The notes under the pieces are model-generated. The model searched no databases. It had not been told where the DNA came from and saw only the letters and a list, made by a program, of their open reading frames with translations. A stretch of 64,000 nucleotides of DNA from Cordylochernes scorpioides (taxonomy: Eukaryota; Arthropoda; Arachnida; Pseudoscorpiones; Chernetidae): the NCBI GenBank assembly GCA_030710605.1, contig CP092874.1:70148323-70212322 (forward strand), given 5' to 3'. A program made the position numbers and the translations under genes. Every line of letters starts with the position of its first letter. Positions within the stretch are counted from its first letter, which is position 1. Positions 1-15,500 of the stretch are shown here, in pieces.

Positions 1-592
1 TTCTCGATTTGAAATAAAACCAGAAGACTTCTGAATCTTTGATCTCAACTCTAATTGCATCCTCAATTACGTAATACTATTACTAAATAAACTGAGACGA
101 CTTTAAAATACGATTAGAAATTAATTCTAAGTATCTTGTTAAATACTAAATACACATGTATTTATAACACATATCTTCAAAATTTTAAAAAAGTTTCTGA
201 TGTTTAAGCATTTAAAATGCTTTTAGGGTATTCCAATTGCGCTGATTCCGAATCTGCTCATAGTTTTTCTGTATGTCATCAAATCGATAGGAAATGACCA
301 TAAAGTGTATTTCACCAAAATAATATTTTCATGAAGAAAACTGCCAAGTCATCATGATTGCTTCATAATTTTTACAATCATCACATCTCAAAGTTCTCCT
401 AAAACATACGCCATTAACTTCATATAAAAATAAAATTTTAACAATTAAAATAAACCACTTCTGATTAGAAATTGCCCAAAATTAAATAAGTATTTAAATT
501 TTTAGTGAAAATATATTTTATTATTAGAGTTACGAAGTCAATATGAAGTTAATGCATTTCTGACATCCAAAAAAGACCTCTGGGAAAACCCC
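1..592. other. AT-rich flank, no gene seen
   Basis: AT-rich sequence left of the satellite array. No open frame with recognisable protein similarity, no RNA gene and no terminal repeats were seen. It may be unique host sequence or a decayed repeat. Confidence 0.6.
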
Positions 593-3500
593 AGGACTAT
601 TATAAAATCTGAGACAATGGAACCTAATGGAGATTGTTTAAACAACTTGAGGAATAAGCAACAACAACAACAACAGGATAGAGTAGATATCATGGAGTAT
701 AATAGAAGGACTATAATAGAAAAGCTGAGACAATGGAACCTAATGGAGATTGTTTAAACAACTTGAGGAATAAGCAACAACAACAACAGGATAGAGTAGA
801 CATCATGGAGTATAATAGAAGGAAAATATAATAGAAAAGTTGAGACAATGGAACCTAATGGAGATCGTTTAAACGATTTGAGGAATAGGCAACAACAACA
901 GGATAGAGTAGACATCATGGAGTATAATAGAAGGACTATAATAGAAAAGATGAGACAAAGGAACCTAATGGAGATCGTTTAAACGACTTGAGGAATAAGC
1001 AACAACAACAACAGAATAGAGTAGACATCATGGAGTATAATAGAAGGACTATAATAGAAAAGCTGAGACAATGGAACCTAATGGAGATTGTTTAAACAAC
1101 TTGAGGAATAAGCAACAACAACAACAGGATAGGGTATACATCATGGAGTATAATAGAAGGACTATAATAGAAAAGCTGAGACAATGGAACCTAATGGAGA
1201 TTGTTTAAACAACTTGAGGAATAAGCAACAACAACAACAGGATAGAGTAGACATCATGGAGTATAATAGAAGGATTATAATAGAAAAGCTGAGACAATGG
1301 AACCTAATGGAGATTGTTTAAATGACTTGAGGAATAAGCAACAACAACAACATGATAGAGTAGACATCTTGGAGTATAATAGAAGGACTATAATAGAAAA
1401 GCTGAGGCAATGGAACCTAATGGAGATCGTTTAAACGACTTGAGGAATAAGCAACAACAACAACAACAACAGGATAGAGTAGCCATCATGGAGTATAATA
1501 GAAGGACTATAATAGAAAAGCTGAGACAATGGAACCTAATGGAGATCGTTTAAACGACTTGAGGAATAAGCAACAACAACAACAGGATAGAGTAGACATC
1601 ATAGAGTATAATAGAAGGACTATAATAGAAAATCTGAGACAATGGAACCTAATGGAGATTGTTTAAATGACTTGAAGAATAAGCAACAACAACAACAAGA
1701 TAGAGTAGCCATCATGGAGTATAAAAGAAGGACTATAATAGAAACGCTGAGACAATGGAACCTAATGGAGATCGTTTAAACGACTTGAGAAATAATCAAC
1801 AACAACAACAACAGGATAGAGTAGACATCATGGAGTATAATAGGAAGACTATAATAGAAAAGCTGAGACAATGGAACCTAATAGAGATCGTTTAATTGAC
1901 TTGAGGAATAAGCAAAAACAACAACAGGATAGAGTAGACATCATGGAGTATAATAGAAGGACAATAATAGAAAGGCTGAGACAATGGGACCTAATGGATA
2001 TTGTTTAAACGACTTGAGGAATAAGCAACAACAACAACAGGATAGAGTAGATATCATGGAGTATAATAGAAGGACTATAATAGAAAAGCTGAGACAATGG
2101 GACCTAATAGAGATCGTTTAATTGACTCGAGGAATAAGCAACAACAACAACAACAGGATAGAGTAGACATCATGGAGTATAATAGAAGGACTATAATAGA
2201 AAAGCTGAGACAATGGAACCTAATGGAGATCGGTTAATAGACTTGAGGAATAAGCAACAACAACAACAACAGGATAGAGTAGACATCATGGGGTATAATA
2301 GAAGGACTATAATAGAAAAGCTGAGACAATGGAACCTAATGGAGATCGTTTAAACGACTTGAGAAATAAGCAACAACAACAGGATAGATTAGCCATCATG
2401 GACTATAATAGAAAGGCTGAGACAATGGAACCTAATGGAGATCGTTTAAACGACTTGAGGAATAAGCAACAACAACAACAACAGGATAGAGTAGACATCA
2501 TGGATAATAATAGAAGACTATAATAGAAAAGCTGAGACAATGGAACCTAATGGAGATCGTTTAAACGACTTGAGGAATAAGCAACAACAACAACAACAAC
2601 AGGATAGAGTAGATCATGGAGTATAATAGAAGGACTATAAAAGAAAAGCTGAGACAATGGAACCTAATGGAGATCGTTTAAACGACGTGAGGGAAAGGCA
2701 ACAACAACAACAGGATAGAGTAGCCATCATGGAGTATAATAGAAGGACTATAATAGAAAAGCTGAGACAATGGAACCTAATGGAGATCGTTTAAACGACT
2801 TGAGGAATAAGCAACAACAACAGGATAGAGTAGACATCATGGATTATAATAGAAGAACTATAATAGAAAAGCTGAGACAATGGAACCTAATGGAGATCGT
2901 TTAAACGACTTGAGGAATAAGCAACAACAACAACAGGATAGAGTACCATCATGGAGTATAATAGAAGGACTATAATAGAAAATCTGAGGTAATCGAACCT
3001 AATGGAGATCGTTTAAACGACTTGAGGAATAAGCAACAAAACAACAACAGGATAGAGTAGACATCATGGAGTATAATAGAAGGACTATAATCGAAAAGCT
3101 GAGACAATGGAACCTAATGGAGATCGTTTAAACGACTTGAGGAATAAACAACAACAACAACAGGATAGAGTAGACATCATGAAGTATAATAGAAGGACTA
3201 TAATAGAAAAGCTGAGACAATGGAACCTAATGGAGATCGTTTAAACGACTTGAGGAATAAGCAACAACAGGATAGAGTAGCCATCATGGAGTATAATAGA
3301 AGGACTAAAATAGAAAAGCTGAGACAATGGAACCTAATGGAGATCGTTTAAACGACTTGAGGAATAAGCAACAACAACAACAGGATAGAGTAGACATCAT
3401 AGAATATAATAGAAGGACTATAATAGAAAATCTGAGACAATGGAACGTAATGGAGATTGTTTAAATGACTTGAGGAATAAGCAACAACAACAACAGGATA

Positions 3501-6500
3501 GAGTAGCCATCATGGAGTATAAAGGAAGGACTATAATAGAAAAGCTGAGACAATGTAACCTAATGGAGATCGTTTAAACGACTTGAGGAATAATCAACAA
3601 CAACAACAACAGGATAGAGTAGACATCATGGAGTATAATAGGAAGACTATAATAGAAAAGCTGAGACAATGGAACCTAATGGAGATCGTTTAATTGACTT
3701 GAGGAATAAGCAAAAACAACAACAGGATAGAGTAGACATCATGGAGTATAATAGAAGGACTATAATAGAAAAGCTGAGATAATGGGACCTAATGGATATT
3801 GTTTTAAACGACTTGAGGAATAAGCAACAACAACAACAACAGGATAGAGTAGACATCATGAAGTATAATAGAAGGACTATAATAGAAAAGCTGAGACAAT
3901 GGGACCTAATGGAGATCGTTTAAACGACTTGAGGAATAAGCAACAACAACAACAACATGATAGAGTAGACAAAATGGAGTATAATAGAAGGACTATAATA
4001 GAAAAGCTGAGACAATGGGACCTAATGGAGATCGTTTAAACGACTTGAGGAATAAGCAACAACAACAACAACAGGATAGAGTAGACATCATGGAGTATAA
4101 TAGAAGGACTATAATAGAAAAGCTGAGACAATGGAACCTAATGGAGATCGTTTAAACGACTTGAGGAATAAGCAACAACAGGATAGAGTAGCCATCATGG
4201 AGTATAATAGAAGGACTAAAATAGAAAAGCTGAGACAATGGAACCTAATGGAGATCGTTTAAACGACTTGAGGAATAGGCAACAACAACAGGATAGAGTA
4301 GCCATCATGGAGTATAATAGAAGGACTATAATAGAATAGCTGAGACAATGGAACCTAATGGAGATCGTTTAAACGACTTGAGGAATAAGCAACAACAACA
4401 ACAGGATAGAGTAGACATCATAGAGTATAATAGAAGGACTATAATATAAAATCTGAGACAATGGAACCTAATGGAGATTGTTTAAATGACTTGAGGAATA
4501 AGCAACAACAACAACAGGATAGAGTAGCCATCATGGAGTATAAAAGAAGGACTATAATAGAAAAGCTGAGACAATGGAACCTAATGGAGATCGTTTAAAC
4601 GACTTGAGGAATAATCAACAACAACAACAACAGGATAGAGTAGACATCATGGAGTATAATAGGAAGACTATAATAGAAAAGCTGAGACAATAGAACCTAA
4701 TGGAGATCGTTTAATTGACTTGAGGAATAAGCAAAAACAACAACAGGATAGAAGACATCATGGAGTATAATAGTAGGACTATAATAGAAAAGCTGAAACA
4801 ATGGGACCTAATGGATATTGTTTAAACGAATTGAGGAATAAGCAACAACAACAACAGGATAGAGTAGATATCATGGAGTATAAAAGAAGGACTATAATAG
4901 AAAAGCTGAGACAATGGGACCTAATGGAGATCGTTTAATTGACTTGAGGAATAAGCAACAACAACAACAACAGGATAGAGTAGACATCATGGAGTATAAT
5001 AGAAGGACTATAATAGAAAAGCTGAGACAATGGGACCTAATGGAGATCGTTTAAACGACTTGAGGAATAAGCAACAACAACAACAACAGGATAGAGTAGA
5101 CATCATGGAGTATAATAGAAGGACTATAATAGAAAAGCTGAGACATTGGAACCTAATGGAGATCGTTTAAACGACTTGAGAAATAAGCAACAACAACAGG
5201 ATTGATTAGCCATCATGGACTATAATAGAAAAGCTGAGACAATGGAACCTAATGGAGATCGTTTAAACGACTTGAGGAATAAGCAACAACAACAACAACA
5301 GGATAGAGTAGACATCATGGAGTATAATAGAAGAACTATAATAGAAAAGCTGAGACAATGGAACCTAATTGAGATCGTTTAAACGACTTGAGGAATAAGC
5401 AACAACAACAACAACAACAGGATAGAGTACCATCATGGAGTATAATAGAAGGACTATAATAGAAAATCTGAGACAATGGAACCTAATGGAGATCGTTTAA
5501 ACGACTTGAGGAATAAGCAACAACAACAACAACAGGATAGAGTAGACATCATGAAGTATAATAGAAGGACTATAATAGAGAAGCTGAGACAATGGGACCT
5601 AATGGAGATCGTTTAAACGACTTGAGGAATAAGCAACAACAACAACAGGATAGAGTAGACATCATGGAGTATAATAGAAGGACTATAATAGAAAAGCTGA
5701 GACAATGGGACCTAATGGAGATCGTTTAAACGACTTGAGGAATAAGCAACAACAACAACAACAGGATAGAGTAGACTTCATGGAGTATAATAGAAGGACT
5801 ATAATAGAAAAGCTGAGACAATGGGACCTAATGGAGATCGTTTGAATGACTTGAGGAATAAGCTACAACAACAACAACAACAGGATAGAGTAGCCATCAT
5901 GGAGTATAATAGAAGGACTATAATTGAAAAGCTAAGACAATGGAACCTAATGGAGATCGTTTAAATGACTTGAGGAATAAGCAACAACAACAACAGGATA
6001 GAGTAGACATCATGGAGTATAATAGAAGGACTATAATAGAAAAGCTGAAACAATGGGACCTAATGGAGATCGTTTAAATGACTTGAGGAATAAGCAACAA
6101 CAACAACAACAGGATAGAGTAGCCATCATGGAGTATAATAGAAGGACTATAATAGAAAAGTTGAGACAATGGAACCTAATGGAGATCGTTTAAACGACTT
6201 GAGGAATAAGCAACAACAACAACAACAGGATAGAGTAGACATCATGGAGTATAATAGAAGGACTATAATAGAAAAGCTGAGACAATGGAACCTAATGGAG
6301 ATTGTTTAAACGACTCGAGGAATAAGCAACAACAACAACAACAGGATAGAGTAGACATCATGGAGTATAATAGAAGGACTATAATAGAAAAGCTGAGACA
6401 ATGGAACCTAATGGAGATTGTTTAAACAACTTGAGGAATAAGCAACAACAACAACAGGATAGAGTAGACATCATGGAGTATAATAGAAGTACTGTATTAG

Positions 6501-9500
6501 AAAAGCTGAGGCAATGGAACCTAATGGAGATTGTTTAAACAACTTGAGAAATAAGCAACAACAACAACAGGATAGAGTAGATATCATGGAGTATAATAGA
6601 AGGACTATAATAGAAAAGCTGAGACAATGGAACCTAATGGAGATCGTTTAAACGACTTGAGGAATAAACAACAACAACAACAGGATAGAGTAGACATCAT
6701 GGAGTATAATAGAAGGACTATAGTAGAAAAGCTGAGACAATGGAACCTAATGGAGATCGTTTAAACGACTTGAGGAATAAGCAACAACAGGATAGAGTAG
6801 CCATCATGGAGTATAATAGAAGGACTAAAATAGAAAAGCTGAGACAATGGAACCTAATGGAGATCGTTTAAACGACTTGAGGAATAGGCAACAACAACAG
6901 GATAGAGTAGCCATCATGGAGTATAATAGAAGGACTATAATAGAAAAGCTGAGACAATGGAACCTAATGGAGATCGTTTAAACGACTTGAGGAATAAGCA
7001 GCAACAACAACAGGATAGAGTAGACATCATAGAATATATTAGAAGGACTATAATAGAAAATCTGAGACAATGGAACCTAATGGAGATTGTTTAAATGACT
7101 TGAGGAATAAGCAACAACAACAACAGGATAGAGTAGCCATCATGGAGTATAAAAGAAGGACTATAATAGAAATGCTGAGACAATGGAACCTAATGGAAAT
7201 CGTTTAAACGACTTGAGGAATAATCAACAACAACAACAACAGGATAGAGTAGACATCATGGAGTATAATTGGAAGACTATAATAGAAAAGCTGAGACAAT
7301 GGAACCTAATGGAGATCGTTTAATTGACTTGAGGAATAAGCAAAAACAACAACAGGATAGAGTAGACATCATGGAGTATAATAGAAGGACTATAATAGAA
7401 AAGCTGAGACAATGGGACCTAATGGATATTGTTTAAACGACTTGAGGAATAAGCAACAACAACAACAGGATAGAGTAGATATCATTGAGTATAATAGAAG
7501 GACTATAATAGAAAAGCTGAGACAATGGGACCTAATGGAGATCGTTTAATTGACTTGAGGAATAAGCAACAACAACAACAACAGGATAGAGTAGACATCA
7601 TGGAGTATAATAGAAGGACTATAATAGAAAAGCTGAGACAATAAAACCTAATGGAGATCGTTTAATAGACTTGAGGAATAAGCAACAACAGGATAGAGTA
7701 GACATCATGGGGTATAATAGGAGGACTATAATAGAAAAGCTGAGACAATGGAACCTAATGGAGATCGTTTAAACGACTTGAGAAATAAGCAACAACAACT
7801 GGAAAGATTAGCCATCATGGACTATAATAGAAAAGCTGAGACAATGGAACCTAATGGAGATCGTTTAAACGACTTGAGGAATAAGCAACAACAACAACAA
7901 CAACATGATAGAGTAGCCATCATGGAGTATAATAGAAGGACTATAATAGAAAAGCTGAGACAATGGAACCTAATGGAGATCGTTTAAACGACGTGTGGAA
8001 AAAGCAACAACAACAACAACAACAGGATAGAGTAGCCATCATGGAGTATAATAGAAGGACTATAATAGAAAAGCTGAGACAATGGAACCTAATGGAGATC
8101 CTTTAAACGACTTGAGGAATAAGCAACAACAACAGGATAGAGTAGACATCATGGAGTATAATAGAAGAACTATAATAGAAAAGCTGAGACAATGGAACCT
8201 AATGGATATCGTTTAAACGACTTGAGGAATAAACAACAACAACAACCGGATAGAGTAGACATCATGGAGTATAATAGAAGGACTATAGTAGAAAAGCTGA
8301 GACAATGGAACCTAATGGAGATCGTTTAAACGACTTGAGGAATAAGCAACAACAGGATAGAGTAGCCATCATGGAGTATAATAGAAGGACTAAAATAGAA
8401 AAGCTGAGACAATGGAACCTAATGGAGATCGTTTAAACGACTTGAGGAATAGGCAACAACAACAGGATAGAGTAGACATCATGGAGTATAATAGAAGGAC
8501 TATAATAGAAAAGCTGAGACAATGGGACCTAATGGAGATCGTTTTAAACGACTTGAGGAATAAGCAACAACAACAACAACAGGATAGAGTAGACTTCATG
8601 GAGTATAATAGAAGGACTATAATAGAAAAGCTGAGACAATGGGACCTAATGGAGATCGTTTAAATGACTTGAGGAATAAGCTACAACAACAACAACAACA
8701 GGATAGAGTAGCCATCATGGAGTATAATAGAAGGACTATAATAGAAAAGCTAAGACAATGGAACCTAATGGAGATCGTTTAAATGACTTGAGGAATAAGC
8801 AACAACAACAACAGGATAGAGTAGACATCATGGAGTATAATAGAAGGACTATAATAGAAAAGCTGAAACAATGGGACCTAATGGAGATCGTTTAAATGAC
8901 TTGAGGAATAAGCAACAACAACAACAACAGGATAGAGTAGCCATCATGGAGTATAATAGAAGGAATATAATAGAAAAGCTGAGACAATGGAACCTAATGG
9001 AGATTGTTTAAACGACTCGAGGAATAAGCAACAACAACAACAACAGGATAGAGTAGACATCATGGAGTATAATAGAAGGACTATAATAGAAAAGCTGAGA
9101 CAATGGAGCCTAATGGAGATTGTTTAAACAACTTGAGGAATAAGCAACAACAACAACAGGATAGAGTAGACATCATGGAGTATAATAGAAGTACTGTATT
9201 AGAAAAGCTGAGGCAATGGAACCTAATGGAGATTGTTTAAACAACTTGAGAAATAAGCAACAACAACAACAGGATAGAGTAGATATCATCGAGTATAATA
9301 GAAGGACTATAATAGAAAAGCTGAGACAATGGGACCTAATGGAGATTGTTTAAATGACTTGAGGAATAAGCAACAACAACAACAGGATAGAGTAGACATC
9401 ATGGAGTATAATAGATGGACTATAATAGAAAAGCTGAGACAATGGAACCTAATGGGGATTGTTTAAACGACTTGAGGAATAAGCAACAACAACAGGATAG

Positions 9501-12500
9501 GGTATACATCATGGAGTATAATAGAAGGACTATAATAGAAAAGCTGAGACAATGGGACCTAATGGAGATTGTTTAAATGACTTGAGGAATAAGCAACAAC
9601 AACAACAGGATAGAGTAGACAACATGGAGTATAATAGATGGACTATAATAGAAAAGCTGAGACAATGGAACCTAATGGAGATCGTTTAAACGACTTGAGG
9701 AATAAACAACAACAACAACAGGATAGAGTAGACATCATGGAGTATAATAGAAGGACTATAATAGAAAAGCTGAGACAATGGAACCTAATGGAGATTGTTT
9801 AAACGACTCGAGGAATAAGCAATAACAACAACAACAGGATAGAGTAGACATCATGGAGTATAATAGAAGGACTATAAAAGAAAAGCTGAGACAATGGAAC
9901 CTAATGGAGATTGTTTAAACAAATTGAGGAATAAGCAACAACAACAACAGGATAGAGTAGACATCATGGAGTATAATAGAAGTACTGTATTAGAAAAGCT
10001 GAGGCAATGGAACCTAATGGAGATTGTTTAAACAACTTGAGAAATAAGCAACAACAACAACAGGATAGAGTAGATATCATCGAGTATAATAGAAGGACTA
10101 TAATAGAAAAGCTGAGACAATGGGACCTAATGGAGATTGTTTAAATGACTTGAGGAATAAGCAACAACAACAACAGGATAGAGTAGACATCATGGAGTAT
10201 AATAGATGGACTATAATAGAAAAGCTGAGACAATGGAACCTAATGGAGATTGTTTAAACAACTTGAGGAATAAGCAACAACAACAACAGGATAGAGTAGA
10301 CATCATGGAGTATAATAGAAGTACTGTATTAGAAAAGCTGAGGCAATGGAACCTAATGGAGATTGTTTAAACAACTTGAGAAATGAGCAACAACAACAAC
10401 AGGATAGAGTAGATATCATCGAGTATAATAGAAGGACAATAATAGAAAAGCTGAGACAATGGGACCTAATGGAGATTGTTTAAATGACTTGAGGAATAAG
10501 CAACAACAACAACAGGATAGAGTAGACATCATGGAGTATAATAGATGGACTATAATAGAAAAGCTGAGACAATGGAACCTAATGGAGATTGTTTAAACGA
10601 CTTGAGGAATAAGCAACAACAACAACAGGATATGGTAAACATCATGGAGTATAATAGAAGGACTATAATAGAAAAGCTGAGACAATGGGACCTAATGGAG
10701 ATTGTTTGAATGACTTGAGGAATAAGCAACAACAACAACAGGATAGAGTAGACATCATGGAGTATAATAGATGGACTATAATAGAAAAGCTGAGACAATA
10801 GAACCTAATGGAGATCGTTTAAACGACTTGAGGAATAAACAACAACAACAACAGGATAGAGTAGACATCATGGAGTATAATAGAAGGACTATAATAGAAA
10901 AGCTGAGACAATGGAACCTAATGGAGATCGTTTAAATGACTTGAGGAAAAGGCAACAACAACAACAGGATAGAGTAGACATCATGGAGTATAATAGAAGG
11001 ACTATAATAGAAAAGCTGAAACAATGGGACCTAATGGAGATCGTTTAAATGACTTGAGGAATAAGCAACAACAACAACAACATGATAGAGTAGCCATCAT
11101 GGAGTATAATAGAAGGACTATAATAGAAAAGCTGAGACAATGGAACCTAATGGAGATTGTTTAAACGACTCGAGGAATAAGCAACAACAACAACAACAGG
11201 ATAGAGTAGACATCATGGAGTATAATAGAAGGACTATAATAGAAAAGCTGAGACAATGGAACCTAATGGAGATTGTTTAAACAACTTGAGGAATAAGCAA
11301 CAACAACAACAGGATAGAGTAGACATCATGGAGTATAATAGAAGTACTGTATTAGAAAAGCTGAGGCAATGGAACCTAATGGAGATTGTTTAAATGACTT
11401 GAGGAATAAGCAACAACAACAACAGGATAGAGTAGACATCATGGAATATAATAGATGGACTATAATAGAAAAGCTGAGACAATGGAACCTAATGGAGATC
11501 GTTTAAACGACTTGAGGAATAAACAACAACAACAACAGGATAGAGTAGACATCATGGAGTATAATAGAAGGACTATGATAGAAAAGCTGAGACAATGGAA
11601 CCTAATGGAGATCGTTTAAACGACTTGAGGAATAAGCAACAACAGGATAGAGTAGCCATCATGGAGTATAATAGAAGGACTAAAATAGAAAAGCTGAGAC
11701 AATGGAACCTAATGGAGATCGTTTAAACGACTTGAGGAATAGGCAACAACAACAACAACAACAGGATAGAGTAGCCATCATGGAGTATAATAGAAGGACT
11801 ATAATAGAAAAGCTGAGACAATGGAACCTAATGGAGATCGTTTAAACGACTTGAGGAATAAGCAACAACAACAACAGGATAGAGTAGACATCATAGAGTA
11901 TAATAGAAGGACTATAATAGAAAATCTGAGACAATGGAACCTAATGGAGATTGTTTAAATGACTTGAAGAATAAGCAACAACAACAACAGGATAGAGTAG
12001 CCATCATGGAGTATAAAAGAAGGACTATAATAGAAAAGCTGAGACAATGGAACCTAATGGAGATCGTTTTAAACGACTTGAGGAATAATCAACAACAACA
12101 ACAACAGGATAGAGTAGACATCATGGAGTATAATAGGAAGACTATAATAGAAAAGCTGAGACAATAGAACCTAATGGAGATCGTTTAATTGACTTGAGGA
12201 ATAAGCAAAAACAACAACAGGATAGAGTAGACATCATGGAGTATAATAGAAGGACTATAATAGAAAAGCTGAGACAATGGGACCTAATGGATATTGTTTA
12301 AACGACTTGAGGAATAAGCAACAACAACAACAGGATAGAGTAGATATCATGGAGTATAATAGAAGGACTATAATAGAAAAGCTGAGACAATGGGACCTAA
12401 TGGAGATCGTTTAATTGACTTGAGGAATAAGCAACAACAACAACAACAGGATAGAGTAGACATCATGGAGTATAATAGAAGGACTATAATAGAAAAGCTG

Positions 12501-15500
12501 AGACAATGGAACCTAATGGAGATCGTTTAATAGACTTGAGGAATAAGCAACAACAGGATAGAGTAGACATCATGGGGTATAAAGAAAAGCTGAGACAATG
12601 GAACCTAATGGAGATCGTTCAAACGACTTGAGGAATAAGCAACAACAACAACAACAACATGATAGAGTAGCCATCATGGAGTATAATAGAAGGACTATAA
12701 TAGAAAAGCTGAGACAATGGGACCTAATGGAGATCGTTTAAACGACTTGAGGAATAAGCAACAACAACAACAACAGGATAGAGTAGACTTCATGGAGTAT
12801 AATAGAAGGACTATAATAGAAAAGCTGAGACAATGGGACCTAATGGAGATCGTTTAAATGACTTGAGGAATAAGCTACAACAACAACAACAACAGGATAG
12901 AGTAGCCATCATGGAGTATAATAGAAGGACTATAATAGAAAAGCTAAGACAATGGAACCTAATGGAGATCGTTTAAATGACTTGAGGAATAAGCAACAAC
13001 AACAACAGGATAGAGTAGACATCATGGAGTATAATAGAAGGACTATAATAGAAAAGCTGAAACAATGGGACCTAATGGAGATCGTTTAAATGACTTGAGG
13101 AATAAGCAACAACAACAACAACAGGATAGAGTAGCCATCATGGAGTATAATAGAAGGACTATAATAGAAAAGCTGAGACAATGGAACCTAATGGAGATTG
13201 TTTAAACGACTCGAGGAATAAGCAACAACAACAACAACAGGATAGAGTAGACATCATGGAGTATAATAGAAGGACTATAATAGAAAAGCTGAGACAATGG
13301 AACCTAATGGAGATTGTTTAAACAACTTGAGGAATAAGCAACAACAACAACAGGATAGAGTAGACATCATGGAGTATAATAGAAGTACTGTATTAGAAAA
13401 GCTGAGGCAATGGAACCTAATGGAGATTGTTTAAACAACTTGAGAAATAAGCAACAACAACAACAGGATAGAGTAGATATCATCGAGTATAATAGAAGGA
13501 CTATAATAGAAAAGCTGAGACAATGGGACCTAATGGAGATCGTTTAAATGACTTGAGGAATAAGCTACAACAACAACAACAGGATAGAGTAGCCATCATG
13601 GAGTATAATAGAAGGACTATAATAGAAAAGCTAAGACAATGGAACCTAATGGAGATCGTTTAAATGACTTGAGGAATAAGCAACAACAACAACAGGATAG
13701 AGTAGACATCATGGAGTATAATAGAAGGACTATAATAGAAAAGCTGAAACAATGGGACCTAATGGAGATCGTTTAAATGACTTGAGGAATAAGCAACAAC
13801 AACAACAACAGGATAGAGTAGCCATCATGGAGTATAATAGAAGGACTATAATAGAAAAGCTGAGACAATGGAACCTAATGGAGATTGTTTAAACGACTCG
13901 AGGAATAAGCAACAACAACAACAACAGGATAGAGTAGACATCATGGAGTATAATAGAAGGACTATAATAGAAAAGCTGAGACAATGGAACCTAATGGAGA
14001 TTGTTTAAACAACTTGAGGAATAAGCAACAACAACAACAGGATAGAGTAGACATCATGGAGTATAATAGAAGTACTGTATTAGAAAAGCTGAGGCAATGG
14101 AACCTAATGGAGATTGTTTAAACAACTTGAGAAATAAGCAACAACAACAACAGGATAGAGTAGATATCATCGAGTATAATAGAAGGACTATAATAGAAAA
14201 GCTGAGACAATGGGACCTAATGGAGATTGTTTAAATGACTTGAGGAATAAGCAACAACAACAACAGGATAGAGTAGACATCATGGAGTATAATAGATGGA
14301 CTATAATAGAAAAGCTGAGACAATGGAACCTAATGGAGATTGTTTAAACGACTTGAGGAATAAGCAACAACAACAGGATAGGGTATACATCATGGAGTAT
14401 AATAGAAGGTCTATAATAGAAAAGCTGAGACAATGGGACCTAATGGAGATTGTTTAAATGACTTGAGGAATAAGCAACAACAACAACAGGATAGAGTAGA
14501 CAACATGGAGTATAATAGATGGACTATAATAGAAAAGCTGAGACAATGGAACCTAATGGAGATCGTTTAAACGACTTGAGGAATAAACAACAACAACAAC
14601 AGGATAGAGTAGACATCATGGAGTATAATAGAAGGACTATAATAGAAAAGCTAAGACAATGGAACCTAATGGAGATCGTTTAAATGACTTGAGGAAAAGG
14701 CAACAACAACAACAGGATAGAGTAGACATCATGGAGTATAATAGAAGGACTATAATAGAAAAGCTGAAACAATGGAACCTAATGGAGATCGTTTAAATGA
14801 CTTGAGGAATAAGCAACAACAACAACAACAGGATAGAGTAGCCATCATGGAGTATAATAGAAGGACTATAATAGAAAAGTTGAGACAATGGAACCTAATG
14901 GAGATCGTTTAAACGACTTGAGGAATAAGCAACAACAACAACAACAGGATAGAGTAGACATCATGGAGTATAATAGAAGCCTATAATAGAAAAGCTGAGA
15001 CAATGGAACCTAATGGAGATTGTTTAAACGACTCGAGGAATAAGCAACAACAACAACAAGAGGATAGAGTAGACATCATGGAGTATAATAGAAGGACTAT
15101 AAAAGAAAAGCTGAGACAATGGAATCTAATGGAGATTGTTTAAACAACTTGAGGAATAAGCAACAACAACAACAGGATAGAGTAGACATCATGGAGTATA
15201 ATAAAAGTACTGTATTAGAAAAGCTGAGGCAATGGAACCTAATGGAGATTGTTTAAACAACTTGAGAAATAAGCAACAACAACAACAGGATAGAGTAGAT
15301 ATCATCGAGTATAATAGAAGGACTATAATAGAAAAGCTGAGACAATGGGACCTAATGGAGATTGTTTAAATGACTTGAGGAATAAGCAACAACAACAACA
15401 GGATAGAGTAGACATCATGGAGTATAATAGATGGACTATAATAGAAAAGCTGAGACAATGGAACCTAATGGAGATTGTTTAAACAACTTGAGGAATAAGC

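Noticed and set aside
2329-12167. Open frames of 64-83 residues within the large satellite on both strands
   Set aside because: They arise where neighbouring monomers happen to keep a multiple of three; they recur with the repeat and change with the CAA run. The Cys-rich minus-strand versions are antisense of the CAA tract.
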